NCBI GenBank assembly: GCA_015680685.1
Contig: MNCI01022324.1
Location: 291,610-327,819, forward strand
DNA length: 36,210 nucleotides
Origin: Gnetum montanum
Taxonomy: Eukaryota; Streptophyta; Gnetopsida; Gnetales; Gnetaceae
Direction of reading: 5' to 3'
Made by a program: the position numbers and the translations under genes. The notes under the pieces were generated by a model. It was not told the origin of the DNA. It searched no databases and saw only the letters and a list, made by a program, of their open reading frames with translations. Shown here in pieces: positions 1-9,700 of this stretch. The first letter of the stretch is position 1; each line of letters opens with the position of its first letter.

Positions 1-1
1 T

Positions 2-376
2 ATTTGGAGGTATCTGGGCCTTGGTGTTGCCAGAGACCAGGAAGCACCTAAATCATGTTCGAGGACACTCGTTGGCGGTCACGTCCCAAACGGTTGCCAA
101 CACATACCATCCTCCAAATCCATTCGCACCTCTCACACCATAGCTCCATTATCACCTGCTCCAGCAATGCAAGGGGTACTCCCCACTCAACCACAGCAAC
201 CCAATGTCACAAGGGCTATGAATCCTCAACCCACAATTGGTTCTGAAAACCGTACAAAGAGAAGATCTTTTTTCAAAACCAACAATCCAAACAAGCTCTC
301 ACAACCACAAGCAGTTGAGCCTCCAAACGCTTCTCCATCAAATAAGGCTTTGGAGATCCTTTCAAAACAAAAATAG
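2..376 (+). pseudogene. Gag C-terminal tail (element A, partial)
   Basis: This is the end of the gag polyprotein, a structural protein that packages the element's RNA in cytoplasmic particles. The frame is open from base 2 to a TAG at 374-376 and is rich in Pro, Gln, Ser and Thr, as expected for the low-complexity gag tail; no zinc knuckle remains in view. It is recognisable by colinearity with D around 30630-30720, which shares the Leu-Pro-Thr-Gln and Ala-Thr/Val-Arg-Ala stretch. It lies in the same frame as the downstream protease, separated only by the stop. The shorter Met-initiated frame starting at 55 is in another phase and is not real. Confidence 0.7.
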
Positions 377-985
377 AGCTCAATGCACATGGTGATGTTA
401 ACACATGTCGTTACTGATTGGATTAAGGTGGGCCACCTTCCTAGGAAATTCTCTAATCCTAGAAGTCCTCTAATCTATCTCCAAGTTACTGGGAATGAAC
501 CATGTAAAGATCTTCTGGACTCAGGTTCCAAAGTCCATCTAATATTACAAGAGATGTATAAAGCCTGGAACTTTCATCCATTAAGGAAGAGCAATATTTG
601 CCTAGAGCTGGCCAACCAATCCATCACTGTCCCCTTGGGACTAGTGGAGGACATCATTACCACTGTATGTGTGTGGTCATATCCAACTGATTTCCTAGTG
701 ATACAAGTAAACAACGGTAAGGGGGATTTCCCAATAATAATGGGAAGAGCATGGCTAAGTACTATAGATGCACGCCTAGGAATCTGCAATCTTTCCCTAG
801 AAATATCCAAGAATAATACTTTTGGAAAGATTGAGAAAAAGAAAGTTCCATGCATCGCATATAGTGACACAGGGTGCCATTGCGTGCAGAAATCATGGGT
901 TATGCAAAGTTTAGCATTGCCTACATGCAATCAATGTGCACAAGATATTAATATCCAAAAGTGCCTATATGCAACAGCCACATGA
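377..985 (+). pseudogene. Retropepsin-type aspartic protease domain (element A pol)
   Basis: The protease would process the gag-pol polyprotein. The active-site loop reads LLDSGSKVHLI (about 518-550), a D-S-G-S version of the D-T/S-G-A/S signature. The hydrophobic strand and following turn read FPIIMGRAWLSTIDAR (about 728-777), matching the conserved I-I-x-G-R-x-W-L segment of plant Ty3/gypsy proteases. The frame is uninterrupted for about 200 codons until TGA at 983-985, making this the best preserved domain of A. It continues in frame into the RT linker. It sits directly behind the gag stop, so expression as pol would need readthrough or a spliced message. Confidence 0.88.
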
Positions 986-2290
986 CAAGAAGACACCCAG
1001 TGGCTAATGGCTGATCAAGAGAGAAATTCACTAACATGCATGGAACTCACTGAGGAAATAACTAATGCTTATATTGAAAGCATAAACACATTGGAGCAAG
1101 TTCGTTGCCAACTTCCAAGCTTTAACCTTGAAAACATCAACTGGGGGAAGTTGGAAATTCCTAAGAGATTTAAACAATAGCCCTTAGGTTTGAAACCATT
1201 GGCCACCAGTCTGGAGTATATGACCCTAGAAAATGGAAAACCAATGATCATCAATGCAAGGCTTGTTCCCAAACAAAAAGAAAGACTGCTGAGAGTAATA
1301 AAAAAGTGGTCAAAAGCCTTTGCCTGGTCATACCCTGAGTTAACTGGAATAGACCCTAGGATATGCCAACATAGGATTTACACAGACCCCTCCATGAAAC
1401 CTTGAAAAAAATCGCAAAGGCGATTGAACCCAAAATTGAAACAAATAGTAAAAGAAGAAATAGAACAACTTCTTAAGGCTAGGTTCATATATCCCATTGC
1501 TGAGAGTGAATGGGTTAGCCCTCTGGTGATCATGCCTAAAAAGGAAGACAAATGGAGGGTGTTTATAGACTTTAGGCTACTGAACATGGAAACATTCAAG
1601 GATCACTTTCCGTTGCCATTCATTGACCAAGTCTTAGATACCATAGCAGGGCATCGCTATTATAGTTTTCTAGATGGTTATAGTGGATACAATCAAATAC
1701 GAATAGCACCAGAAGACCAAGCCAAGACAACATTCACCAATCCTTGGGGAACGTTTGCATATAAACAAATGCCATTTGGCTTGTGCAATGCTCCTACCAT
1801 GTTTCAATGCCTAGTTCTAAGCATATTCCAATAGCGGATAGGAAACGGAATGGAAGTCTTTATAGATGACTTCTCCACTTATGGAACGAGCTTTGATCAA
1901 GCCTTGGACCAATTAGAGCAAGTGCTAAAATGATGTGTAGAAACCAACTTAAGGCTCAACTAGTAGAAAAGCCATTTGATGGTCTAAGAAGACGTAGTAC
2001 TTGGGCATAAGATCTCACAATCAGGAATAGAGGTAGACCTAGATAAAGTTAAGGTCATCCAAGGAATCACCCGATAACCAGAAACTGTCAAAGACATTCG
2101 ATCATTCCTTGGACACACTAGCTACTATAGGATATTCATTGAGAACTTCTCCAAGATTTCCAAACTGTTGGTAGAAGTAATGAAGAAGGATGCACCATTC
2201 AAATGGACCAGGGAATGTGAATGAGCATTCCAAACTTTAAAACAAAAGCTTGTGGAAACTCCCATTCTATAAGCCCCTAACTGGTCCAGA
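986..2290 (+). pseudogene. Reverse transcriptase domain (element A pol)
   Basis: The enzyme would copy element RNA to cDNA. The connector (about 1190-1400) carries the FAWSYPELTGIDP stretch that precedes RT in Athila/Tat elements. Motif A is SFLDGYSGYNQI (about 1661-1700), motif B includes FGLCNAPTMFQ (about 1777-1810), and the catalytic box is FIDD (1859-1870) where related elements have FMDD. The thumb segment SFLGHTSYYR follows (about 2102-2131). In-frame stops lie at 983, 1178, 1403, 1832, 1931, 1961, 1964, 1985, 2075, 2222 and 2270, with no frameshift. Catalytic aspartates are present, so inactivation is by nonsense changes rather than loss of the active site. Confidence 0.93.
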
Positions 2291-2700
2291 CCATTCCATA
2301 TAATGACTGATGCATCCAACTATGCCTTAGGAGTCGTACTTACACAGTTAGATGACCAAAAACGTCCTTACTACATCCACTATGCAAGTAGGAGTATCGT
2401 CGATGCACAACTTAACTACACAACTACAGAAAAAGAATTAATGGTTGTAGTGTTTGCACTGGACAAGTTTAGGCACTATGTGTTAGGCTACAAAGTGTAC
2501 ATTCATATGGATCATAGTGCAATCAAGTTCCTCATGAACAAGTCAATGGTTAGCCCTCGTATTATACGATGACAGGTAATCCTACAGGAGTTCGATCTTA
2601 CAATGATAGATCGAAAGGGCACCAAGAACGTAGTTGCAGATCACTTATCTTAGTTGCACTAGGATAGCAAAGAGGATGAATATGTAACGTCTAACCATTT
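2291..2700 (+). pseudogene. RNase H domain (element A pol)
   Basis: RNase H would degrade the RNA strand of the RNA-DNA hybrid and generate the plus-strand primer at the polypurine tract. Visible signatures are MTDASNYALGVVLTQL (from 2303), carrying the first catalytic Asp, TEKELMVVVFALDKFRHYVLG (about 2426-2490) with the catalytic Glu, and the MDHSAIKFL Asp near 2507-2533. The segment ends with the conserved KGTKNVVADHLS tail (about 2618-2650). Stops occur at 2570, 2651 and 2660. D has N in place of the first Asp at the equivalent site. No second (archaeal-type) RNase H follows before integrase, which favours Athila over Tat. Confidence 0.92.
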
Positions 2701-4105
2701 TCCCGATGAAGCCCTCTTTGTCGATGTAGTGAACAACCAACCCACAAAAACAAACTGGTATAGTAGCATTCTTACTTATCTCCTTTCCCAACAAACACCA
2801 CAGGAGCTAGACTTTAGGAAGAAACAACAGTTTCTTCACAAAGCCAAGTACTTCATGGAGATCAATGGATAACTTTACAAAGTCTATCCTGATGGCTTGG
2901 TTCGATGGTGTGTGCCCGATGAGGATCAACTAAGAGTTCTCCAAGATGCTCATGAGGGCCCTTGTGGGGGTCACTATGCAGGGAGATGAATGACTACTAA
3001 GATCTTGCTTACAAGGTATTGTTGGCCAACATTATTTCAGGATGCCCATCAATTTTTCCAATCCTTTGAGTGTTGTCAACATGATGGGGGAATGACTACT
3101 AGAATGGAGGGTCCGCAACAATGGATTCAACCCTTAGAGCCCTTCAACATTTGGGGAATAGACTTTATGGGGTCCATTACACCAATGTCAAATGGAAAAG
3201 CTTACATCATTATTGTTGTTGACTATCTAACAAAATGGGTTGAAGCAGCTGCTGTTACAGACTGCACATCATCTACTACTGCACGATTTATGCAACAACA
3301 AGTTGTAAATAGGTTTGGTGTGCCACGTGCACTTATCTCTATTAATGAAACACACTTCATGGGTGGGACCTTTCAAAAGTTGATGCAACGCTTAGGGGTT
3401 GAACATAAATTGACTACACCTTATCACCCCCAAGCTAATGGCCAAGCCAAGGTTACTAATTAGGAGATTACTAAAATATTAACCAGGAAAATTAACAAAT
3501 ATAGGTGAGATTGGAGCACTAAACTGAATGATGCTCTCTAAGAATACCGCTCCACTTGGAAACTCCCTACAGGCTACTCTCCCTATGAGCTAGTATACAG
3601 AAAACTTCCAAAGCTTCCAATTCAACCCGAGCTCCATATACTATCCATGGCATGTGACCTCCACCTTGACCTTAATCTAGCACAAAAGCAAAGATTGGCA
3701 ACTCTAAACGTGCTAGATGAAAACCGCCTGGTTGCCCTATCATCAAATGAGTTGCACAAGACACATAACAAGCAACGTCATGACTTGAGAATTTGGAAGG
3801 TTAAGTATTAACCGGGAGATAAGGTCCTCTACTGGAACCCCACACATGTGCCACAATGCACAAAATTTTAGACATTGTGGGAAGGACCTTACATTATTCA
3901 TACAACCTTTCCCTCAGGGGCTATGACCATATACAAACCTAAAAGCCCTGATAAGCGATTATTGTTCAATATGCAAAAAACCAAACCTTTCCATGAACTT
4001 AAAACAGCCAGTGCGCATAATACCTCTAAGAGAGGCCAACCTCGCTCATTATTTCGGATCTCCTCCTTTCAAATCAGTCATGGGGGAGATGGCCACCTAT
4101 GCTGA
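2701..4105 (+). pseudogene. Integrase, with C-terminal GPY/F-like module (element A pol)
   Basis: Integrase would insert the cDNA into host DNA. The N-terminal zinc-binding region shows His pairs (HEGPCGGHY, about 2951-2980) and a Cys pair (FECCQHDGG, about 3062-3091). The core starts with FNIWGIDFMGSI (about 3149-3183), carrying the first catalytic Asp. The second catalytic site, normally S-D-x-G-THF, reads S-I-N-E-THF (about 3335-3360). The catalytic Glu position in NGQA-x-V reads Lys (about 3440-3455). A C-terminal module LWEGPYIIHTTFPSGA (about 3872-3920) resembles the GPY/F module. Stops are at 2870, 2987, 3461, 3506, 3539, 3809 and 3869. The enzyme is therefore doubly inactivated. Confidence 0.9.
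4078..4087 (+). other. Polypurine-tract-like sequence at end of pol (A)
   Basis: TCATGGGGGA lies at the very end of the pol frame. It closely resembles the true polypurine tract of A (5986-5996) and of B (20300-20310), and D has TCACGGGGGA at the colinear place (34536). In simpler gypsy elements the 3' LTR would begin here, so this may be a relic or secondary tract; function is inferred only. Confidence 0.45.
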
Positions 4106-5985
4106 TCAATCAAGCCCCTCAATTTCTTTTTAAGTTTTTGTTTTACACATTTTTATTTTAAAAATTTCTTTAACTTTCATTGTTTTTTTTTTACAACATC
4201 GTTCATGCTTCTTTATTTATTTGTGTGTTTATCAATTTTGTTAAGTTTTTCACCTAATAAGTGCTCCTAAAGATGGTATGAACTGTATTCTATTGATTGC
4301 TAATGTTTGGTTTTTACCTTTGAGTTATGATGTTGATACTAAGGTATGGTTCTTTTGATATAACAGGCAATGAGTCCACGTCATCCATGCATTCATAAAT
4401 TTCTATGGTCTCTCTTGGCTTGGAAATGTATAGTTCCTTTCTTAATAATAATAAGAACTATCAATGAATTGGTGACTGGGCATTTCTCAAACTACGGAAG
4501 GACTCAAGGATTGAAAAGGGTGTGACTTCAAGGGGATTTGATGCATTTGTGTTGGCCATTCTCTTGGATGCTTGAATGTTTTCTTCTTGGGTTTTCCTTA
4601 CCATTCTGATGTTGCTCCATTATCTAGAAGCTGAGCCAATAAAAATAAAAAGTCTTTGCATGGTGTGGTTCTCACGTAAAAAAAAACATCCACACCAAGT
4701 GGAAAGTGAAAAGTGAGAATTCAAAGCACATCCCTTAGATGAAATAATCATCTGGCTACAAGCACTAGTTATGGAACTAAATAAACATGTTCCCTCTAAC
4801 TAAGGCCCTTCTCACTTCCTACCTTCTCTTTTTTCATTTCATCGAAATGGTGGTGACTCTTTGGTGGAAGAATTCTTGTTACTTCAGGGGGATGGATTGG
4901 CCAAATGTATTAATGTGAAGTCATTGGATGTGGTTTGTTTGAGGCTGGATTTGGAATGAGATCTACCGAGTCACATTAACCATGAAATACACAAGGGACT
5001 TTACACAACCTTGTTCTTGGGATTCCATTCCATTCTCTTCTCTCCATCTTTCTCTCTATTGTTCACCTCATTGCTGGTTGTATCAATAGTCTATACTTTG
5101 GTTGATGCATTGTTTTCTTTTTAGTAAACTCTTGTGGTTAAGACTTTAACTCTTGCTTCCAAATGACATTTCTAGAACCTACGGACTCTTTGAATGTGGG
5201 ATTGTCAAGGCATTAAGAGCATGAGCTTGCTTTGGGGAGGACCCACTGGTTTTCCTATTTGGTGCATTCATTAATTTCTTTCCCTTAAACATTTCTGCAA
5301 TCACCTTTTATTTTCTTCATCTCCATCTTTGACATCCATTTTATCAGCGTTGTTATTGTTTCTTTTTCTCCATCTTTCTTATTCCTTATCTTTTTTCAAT
5401 CTCTTACTACCGAAGGTTTGCTCTTAGTCATGGGGAACCTAGTCCAATTTTTTTAATTTTCTCTTAACCCCTACACCTCGGGTAGTCACCAATATTATAT
5501 CTCTAGATCCGCATTAGCCATATCACAACTCAACCAATGGACCTTACACTGAGGCAAGGTATTAACAGCATTGTGATTCATTTACCCTTGATAATATAAG
5601 ACTGTGTTGCATGTGCAAATGGCAATCATACAACAACGAATTGGATCTGGAGGGAACACTTGCAATAGACTAGTGCTGAAGTAGTTATGCAAGGAATAAG
5701 ATTGATGGCGCGCTTACGGACGAACAACGAAAGGCGTAATCTTGGCATCAACAGCATCAGACTTCTTCTTCTTTTTCTCTCTCTCTTCTCTCTCAGCTGC
5801 CGAATAAGCCTGGATGTCAAATGTGTATAGTGTTCACTCTTGTTGTCATGAACACTAATTTTTGCCATGTATTGTAATGATGATCCATTCACATGTTACC
5901 TCATTCACCACTAGTATCATTCAAGTCAATAATCCCATACCTTCCCAATATTTTGTAAGGAACTCAAGGACGAGTTTTCATTCAG
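4106..5985 (+). other. Post-pol region of element A, non-coding
   Basis: About 1.9 kb without a convincing sense gene separates pol from the polypurine tract. It starts with a T-rich stretch and then shares dispersed conserved blocks with the post-gag region of B and the post-pol region of D: a TGAGTCCAC..CATCCA block near 4370, GGGTGTGACTTCAAGGGGA at 4518-4536, and GGGGAGGACCCACT at 5234-5247. In Athila elements this interval holds an extra frame, often called env-like. In A that frame is absent, whereas B has a long one. From about 5640 to 5900 base composition changes (several CpGs, polypyrimidine run), treated separately. Confidence 0.75.
5640..5892 (-). pseudogene. Possible antisense coding fragment of unknown origin
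   Basis: The minus strand carries a broken frame. The first part (5892 to about 5830) reads in one phase. After an apparent frameshift near 5825 a second phase continues through a Glu/Arg/Lys run (EREEREKKKK) into SDAVDAKITPFVVRP and a stop near 5703. The patch keeps CpG dinucleotides (around 5708-5735) that are rare elsewhere in A, and looks unlike the flanking element sequence. I do not recognise the protein. It could be a captured host-gene fragment in antisense or a chance frame over a CT-rich repeat. The sense strand of the same patch has a polypyrimidine run ending in CAG that resembles a splice acceptor. Confidence 0.3.
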
Positions 5986-5996
5986 TCATGGGGGTA
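5986..5996 (+). other. Polypurine tract of element A
   Basis: TCATGGGGGTA abuts the LTR start TGATGGGACG. Together with the preceding GGACGAGTT(T/C)TCATTCAG it is almost identical to the sequence before B's 3' LTR, which fixes both the tract and the LTR boundary. This is where plus-strand DNA synthesis would be primed. Confidence 0.88.
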
Positions 5997-6781
5997 TGAT
6001 GGGACGTGATATCGCATCCTGCCCTGCAATATTACGTACGCGATATCGCAGCCCGCCGCAATATCTATAAATGAGAAGCGGCTTTCCCTTGTTTCTCCAT
6101 CTAGATCTAGACCTTAGCCAAACTATAGCAGTTTTCCCATTCCAAAGTTAGAATAATTTCCATGTGCCCGCAATAGGAGTCTCAAAGTGAACGGATCTTT
6201 ATTCAAGCAAATTGTACCTAAGCACACATTTGTGTACTACAATAAAGACGAACTTTCTGATAAACCTTGCAGTGCATGGACTAAGCTAAATAAGATTTAA
6301 TTACTATTAAATGTTTAACTTCTCTCCTAGTTAATTAAATCTCTCTCAACCCTCAACTCTCCTAGTTAAGTGCATTCGGTACGATCGCTTCGAGCAGATG
6401 TGCAAGGCTTGGTAACCCAGTAACGAATAGCGTTTGGTAATCCCAATAGTGTTGCACTAGTTTAGGGTGTGTATGGCAAGTGGGAATGGATACTGGTGCT
6501 AGGGAAATTAGAACTTAGTTAGCGAAAGTTAGTCACTTAGTCTCTTCACCCTTCCTCATTAGCATAGGTGTTAAAAAGAAGAAAAGATATAAAAATCACA
6601 TACCTCAGAATTACTTAACCATACAACCGTGACAATACAAGTAAGTTTGGGAGGACAACGATTAATTAACCTTAAGTGTTCCATAAGGCACGTAAGCACT
6701 TAGTACTTGGAGTTCAATTGGATCATGTGTGAGACACTCGTATTCGTATGGTTGAGTGTAGGGGTACCTCGCCACTCATCA
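5997..6781 (+). repeat. 3' LTR of element A (785 bp)
   Basis: The LTR begins TGATGGGACG and ends GCCACTCATCA. Its order is: a U3 array of GATATC-centred palindromes (6006-6066), TATAAAT at 6066-6072, a TTTATTCAAG block near 6209, an AATAAA signal at 6241-6246, two GGTAA(C/T)CC repeats (6409-6422 and 6433-6451), and the conserved U5 end GTGTAGGGGTACCTCGCCAC. The same order recurs in B, C and D. In this last copy the LTR would supply the polyadenylation site. Confidence 0.92.
6006..6072 (+). promoter_or_regulatory. U3 palindrome array and TATA box, A LTR
   Basis: Four GATATC-type units at 6006-6016, 6026-6036, 6040-6050 and 6058-6066 have starts 14-20 bp apart; the third, GCGATATCGC, is perfectly palindromic. 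The TATAAAT box at 6066-6072 directly follows the last unit, overlapping it by one base. Position and repetition suggest transcription-factor sites feeding the LTR core promoter; the factor is unknown. Confidence 0.7.
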
Positions 6782-9700
6782 ATGTGGAAGAAATGGTAGT
6801 GAAACCTATTACTATTGAACTAGTGGTGTAAGAGATGATAGTTGGAACAAATTCAATAGATGGTTAGGATTGGAATAAGCTATCTATTGGTGATAGTATA
6901 ACTATAGGTTAGGTAATAAATGCTAGAGAAATAGGTGTAGAGGTAGTAGGACTGGTCATTTGGGGAACGTACATGAAAAATGGATTGATGAAGTTAATGA
7001 GGTTGATATGCTATAGGATTGGGTTTTTTGGTTATGTGGTGACTTGATGAAATATTTTTATAGGTAATAAAGTATGAGGATTCTCATTCTCATCATCATC
7101 ATCAATGCTAATACCACAACCCTTACTATGTTAGTCTTGGAGCTAATAACTTCTACTAAAACTGATGTTGGGATGTCCCATCAGGAAATATATCACATTC
7201 TAACTTTCTTGAATTTTTGTGCTATCCAATGCTTGAATCTTATTCTTAGTGGCTAGGTACTCTATTAGTGCTATCCTCTTGAATTGATCTAGCTCAATAG
7301 GATGCTTTGAATTAGGTAGGCAATGTTTTAAGTTGTTGTTAGCTTCATATATAATCATCCAACATAGCTCATTTTCAGACAATATAAGGATCAACTCCCA
7401 TTTAACATAGCAATTGTATAGTCATGTTTGGTCATCATTGTTATGAATTCTTAAGCTTTCTACATCTTCATCAATTTACAAACTTATAAAGTTTGAGATG
7501 ATTCAAGTTCTTGTCCAAACATCATATCAAAGAATCTTTCCTTCACATACTTAGAAACAAGGATCAACCACACATGGAATGAGAAAGTAATATACCAAAT
7601 AAGAAAAATAAAAGAAATAACTATGGTATTCTAGGTAATGGATTCAAGATACTAGAAAACCTACTGGCCCTCCTTCTAACATCAAAAATATTCTTGTAGA
7701 ATTGTTCTCTTGCAATCCTACGAGAATACCTCCACAAATTAGATTATAGGTATCTAACTCATGGTCATAAATAATCTCTGGAATGATATAATCCTCACTT
7801 AAACTGGTGATTATGAAATAAAATGGCATGAACTTCAATTAAATATAGGCTTAGCCTACCACCTATGATTTAGAAATGGCAAGTGAATTAATGATTAGAG
7901 AAAAACTTAATGATAGATTCAATAAAATACAAGTGATGCATGGAGAAAATATAAGTAATATAAATGGAGAAAATGCATAAAACTAAATAGGATAATGGGA
8001 ACTTAATATGTAGAAAATAATTTGAGATCCCTTCCTAGTAAATGAAAATGCTTAATCACATAAATAGAAAACAATTTATCTTCTAGGAAGGGCCAAATGC
8101 TATGATGAAATGGAATAGATACTATGGATTAAAATTGATAATTAGATTTCCATTTATGAGCAAATAATGAGTTTAAATGTCAAAATTTTACCTCTTGTAA
8201 ATGTAAATATAGATGAAGGATTTTTCAGTATTTTTTGACATTTTTTTGAGGTAAAAATAAGGTCATTTCCATGAACTATCTAGCAAGCAACACTTGATGC
8301 TAGCCTTGGTGATGCTTGCACTATTCTAGATGATGCTAACACTCAAATTAATGTATCCATGTGTGGTATCAATAACACAAGTGCCAAGAATCAGCTTTCA
8401 AACTATAGCCAATGCTAGGATGACCATTGAGCATGCAAATGATACTTTATGCAAGCACTAGTTCTCCAAATCTCTCAAAATTTGAACAATGCTATTAAAA
8501 CTCAAGAAACTAACTAAAAATTTATGTTGGTATCTGGTATTTCTAGATTTGGGATTTTAAAATTTCATTAAAAGCTAAGTGTAGTTAAACTAGAGGTTTT
8601 TTTTTTTTTTTTGAACTCAAAGTACATGCAAGGTAGATGACACAGATGATGCAAGATGCAAATATAGTAACGCTGACGTTAACGTTAGTGTCATTAATGA
8701 TAACACTAGCACATGTACAATCTTCCAAACTAATATTTCAAGATTCCAAGGGCCACTATCAATGTCTAAAGTAAGGTCAAACATGCTATGATAATGTCAA
8801 ATGTACATTGGAGATCTCACAAGATTCAAAAAAATTACCAAAATATGAGTTTGATGTTTTCCCTTGCAAGTAGTGCTAGCTAAATGATGTTGATGCATGA
8901 TGTGATTTTAACCTTTCAAACTACCTCTAAATCTACTAGAACTAATGTTCATGGTTGTAAGGATAATGTGAGATAGTTGCCAAAGGTTTAACAAGGCCAA
9001 GACTTTAGTTGAAATGAAAGTTTTGAATGATAGCACATGAGTGACATTAACAATAGTGTTAGTGTCACCTTGCATCATTTAGAAAAAAATATGTTATTTC
9101 ATATTTTCAAAAGTTGCTAAAATTGTCAAAAATAATGTATGTCATCTTAGGTATGATTAGGAGCCATCATTAGGATTCTATAAAAGCCCAAAATGCTATC
9201 AGTGATGGGATTTTTCCTAGTAACACTAATGCTAATACTAAGATCAACTTCAGCATCATCATAATTTTCTAGGCTTGGGATCATGAAAACTTGGCACTAA
9301 AAGAAGCTCGATAATGTTATGCTTATAACTATTTGGCATAGTATAATACCAAGAAAATGTGAATAGAACACGTGATTTTTGACCCATAAGTTATATTTTT
9401 TATTTCAAAGAGTATTCTCAAACATGTATAGTTGAAGGTAAATTAAGCTCCAAATTAATAATATTAAAGTATTCATCATAAATGAGATAAATACATGAAT
9501 AAAAAATTAAATTTATAGACTCATGGATGCATAAAATGGATCATCACCTAGAGGCTTAATTCTCATCCTATTAAAGTGAGATCTTGAAAGGAGTAATGGA
9601 TGAGTGAAAGCCTAACCTCTTTCAAGTAGCTGCACACAGGCTTGAAACTAGGTATTATAACTTGAGAAACAAGCACCTTACTATCACTTAGTGATGGATG

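Larger units (their letters stand above)
1..6781 (+). mobile_element. Element A: Athila-like Ty3/gypsy retrotransposon, 5' end outside window
   Basis: Reading left to right the element shows a gag C-terminal tail, protease, reverse transcriptase, RNase H, integrase, a 1.9 kb post-pol region, a polypurine tract and a 3' LTR ending at 6781. The 5' LTR, primer binding site and most of gag lie before base 1, so the target duplication cannot be tested; the bases after the LTR are ATGTG. The whole coding part from base 2 to 4105 lies in one reading frame, broken only by stop codons. Assignment to the Athila side of the Tat/Athila branch rests on domain order, the absence of a second RNase H before integrase, and the shared LTR and post-pol segments with B, whose primer binding site resembles tRNA-Asp. 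Confidence 0.93.

Noticed and set aside
7200-7838. Minus-strand frames in the spacer (7200-7394, 7644-7838) as exons of a host gene
   Set aside because: Short, unrecognised, in different phases and with no matching splice signals or neighbouring exons that I could find.
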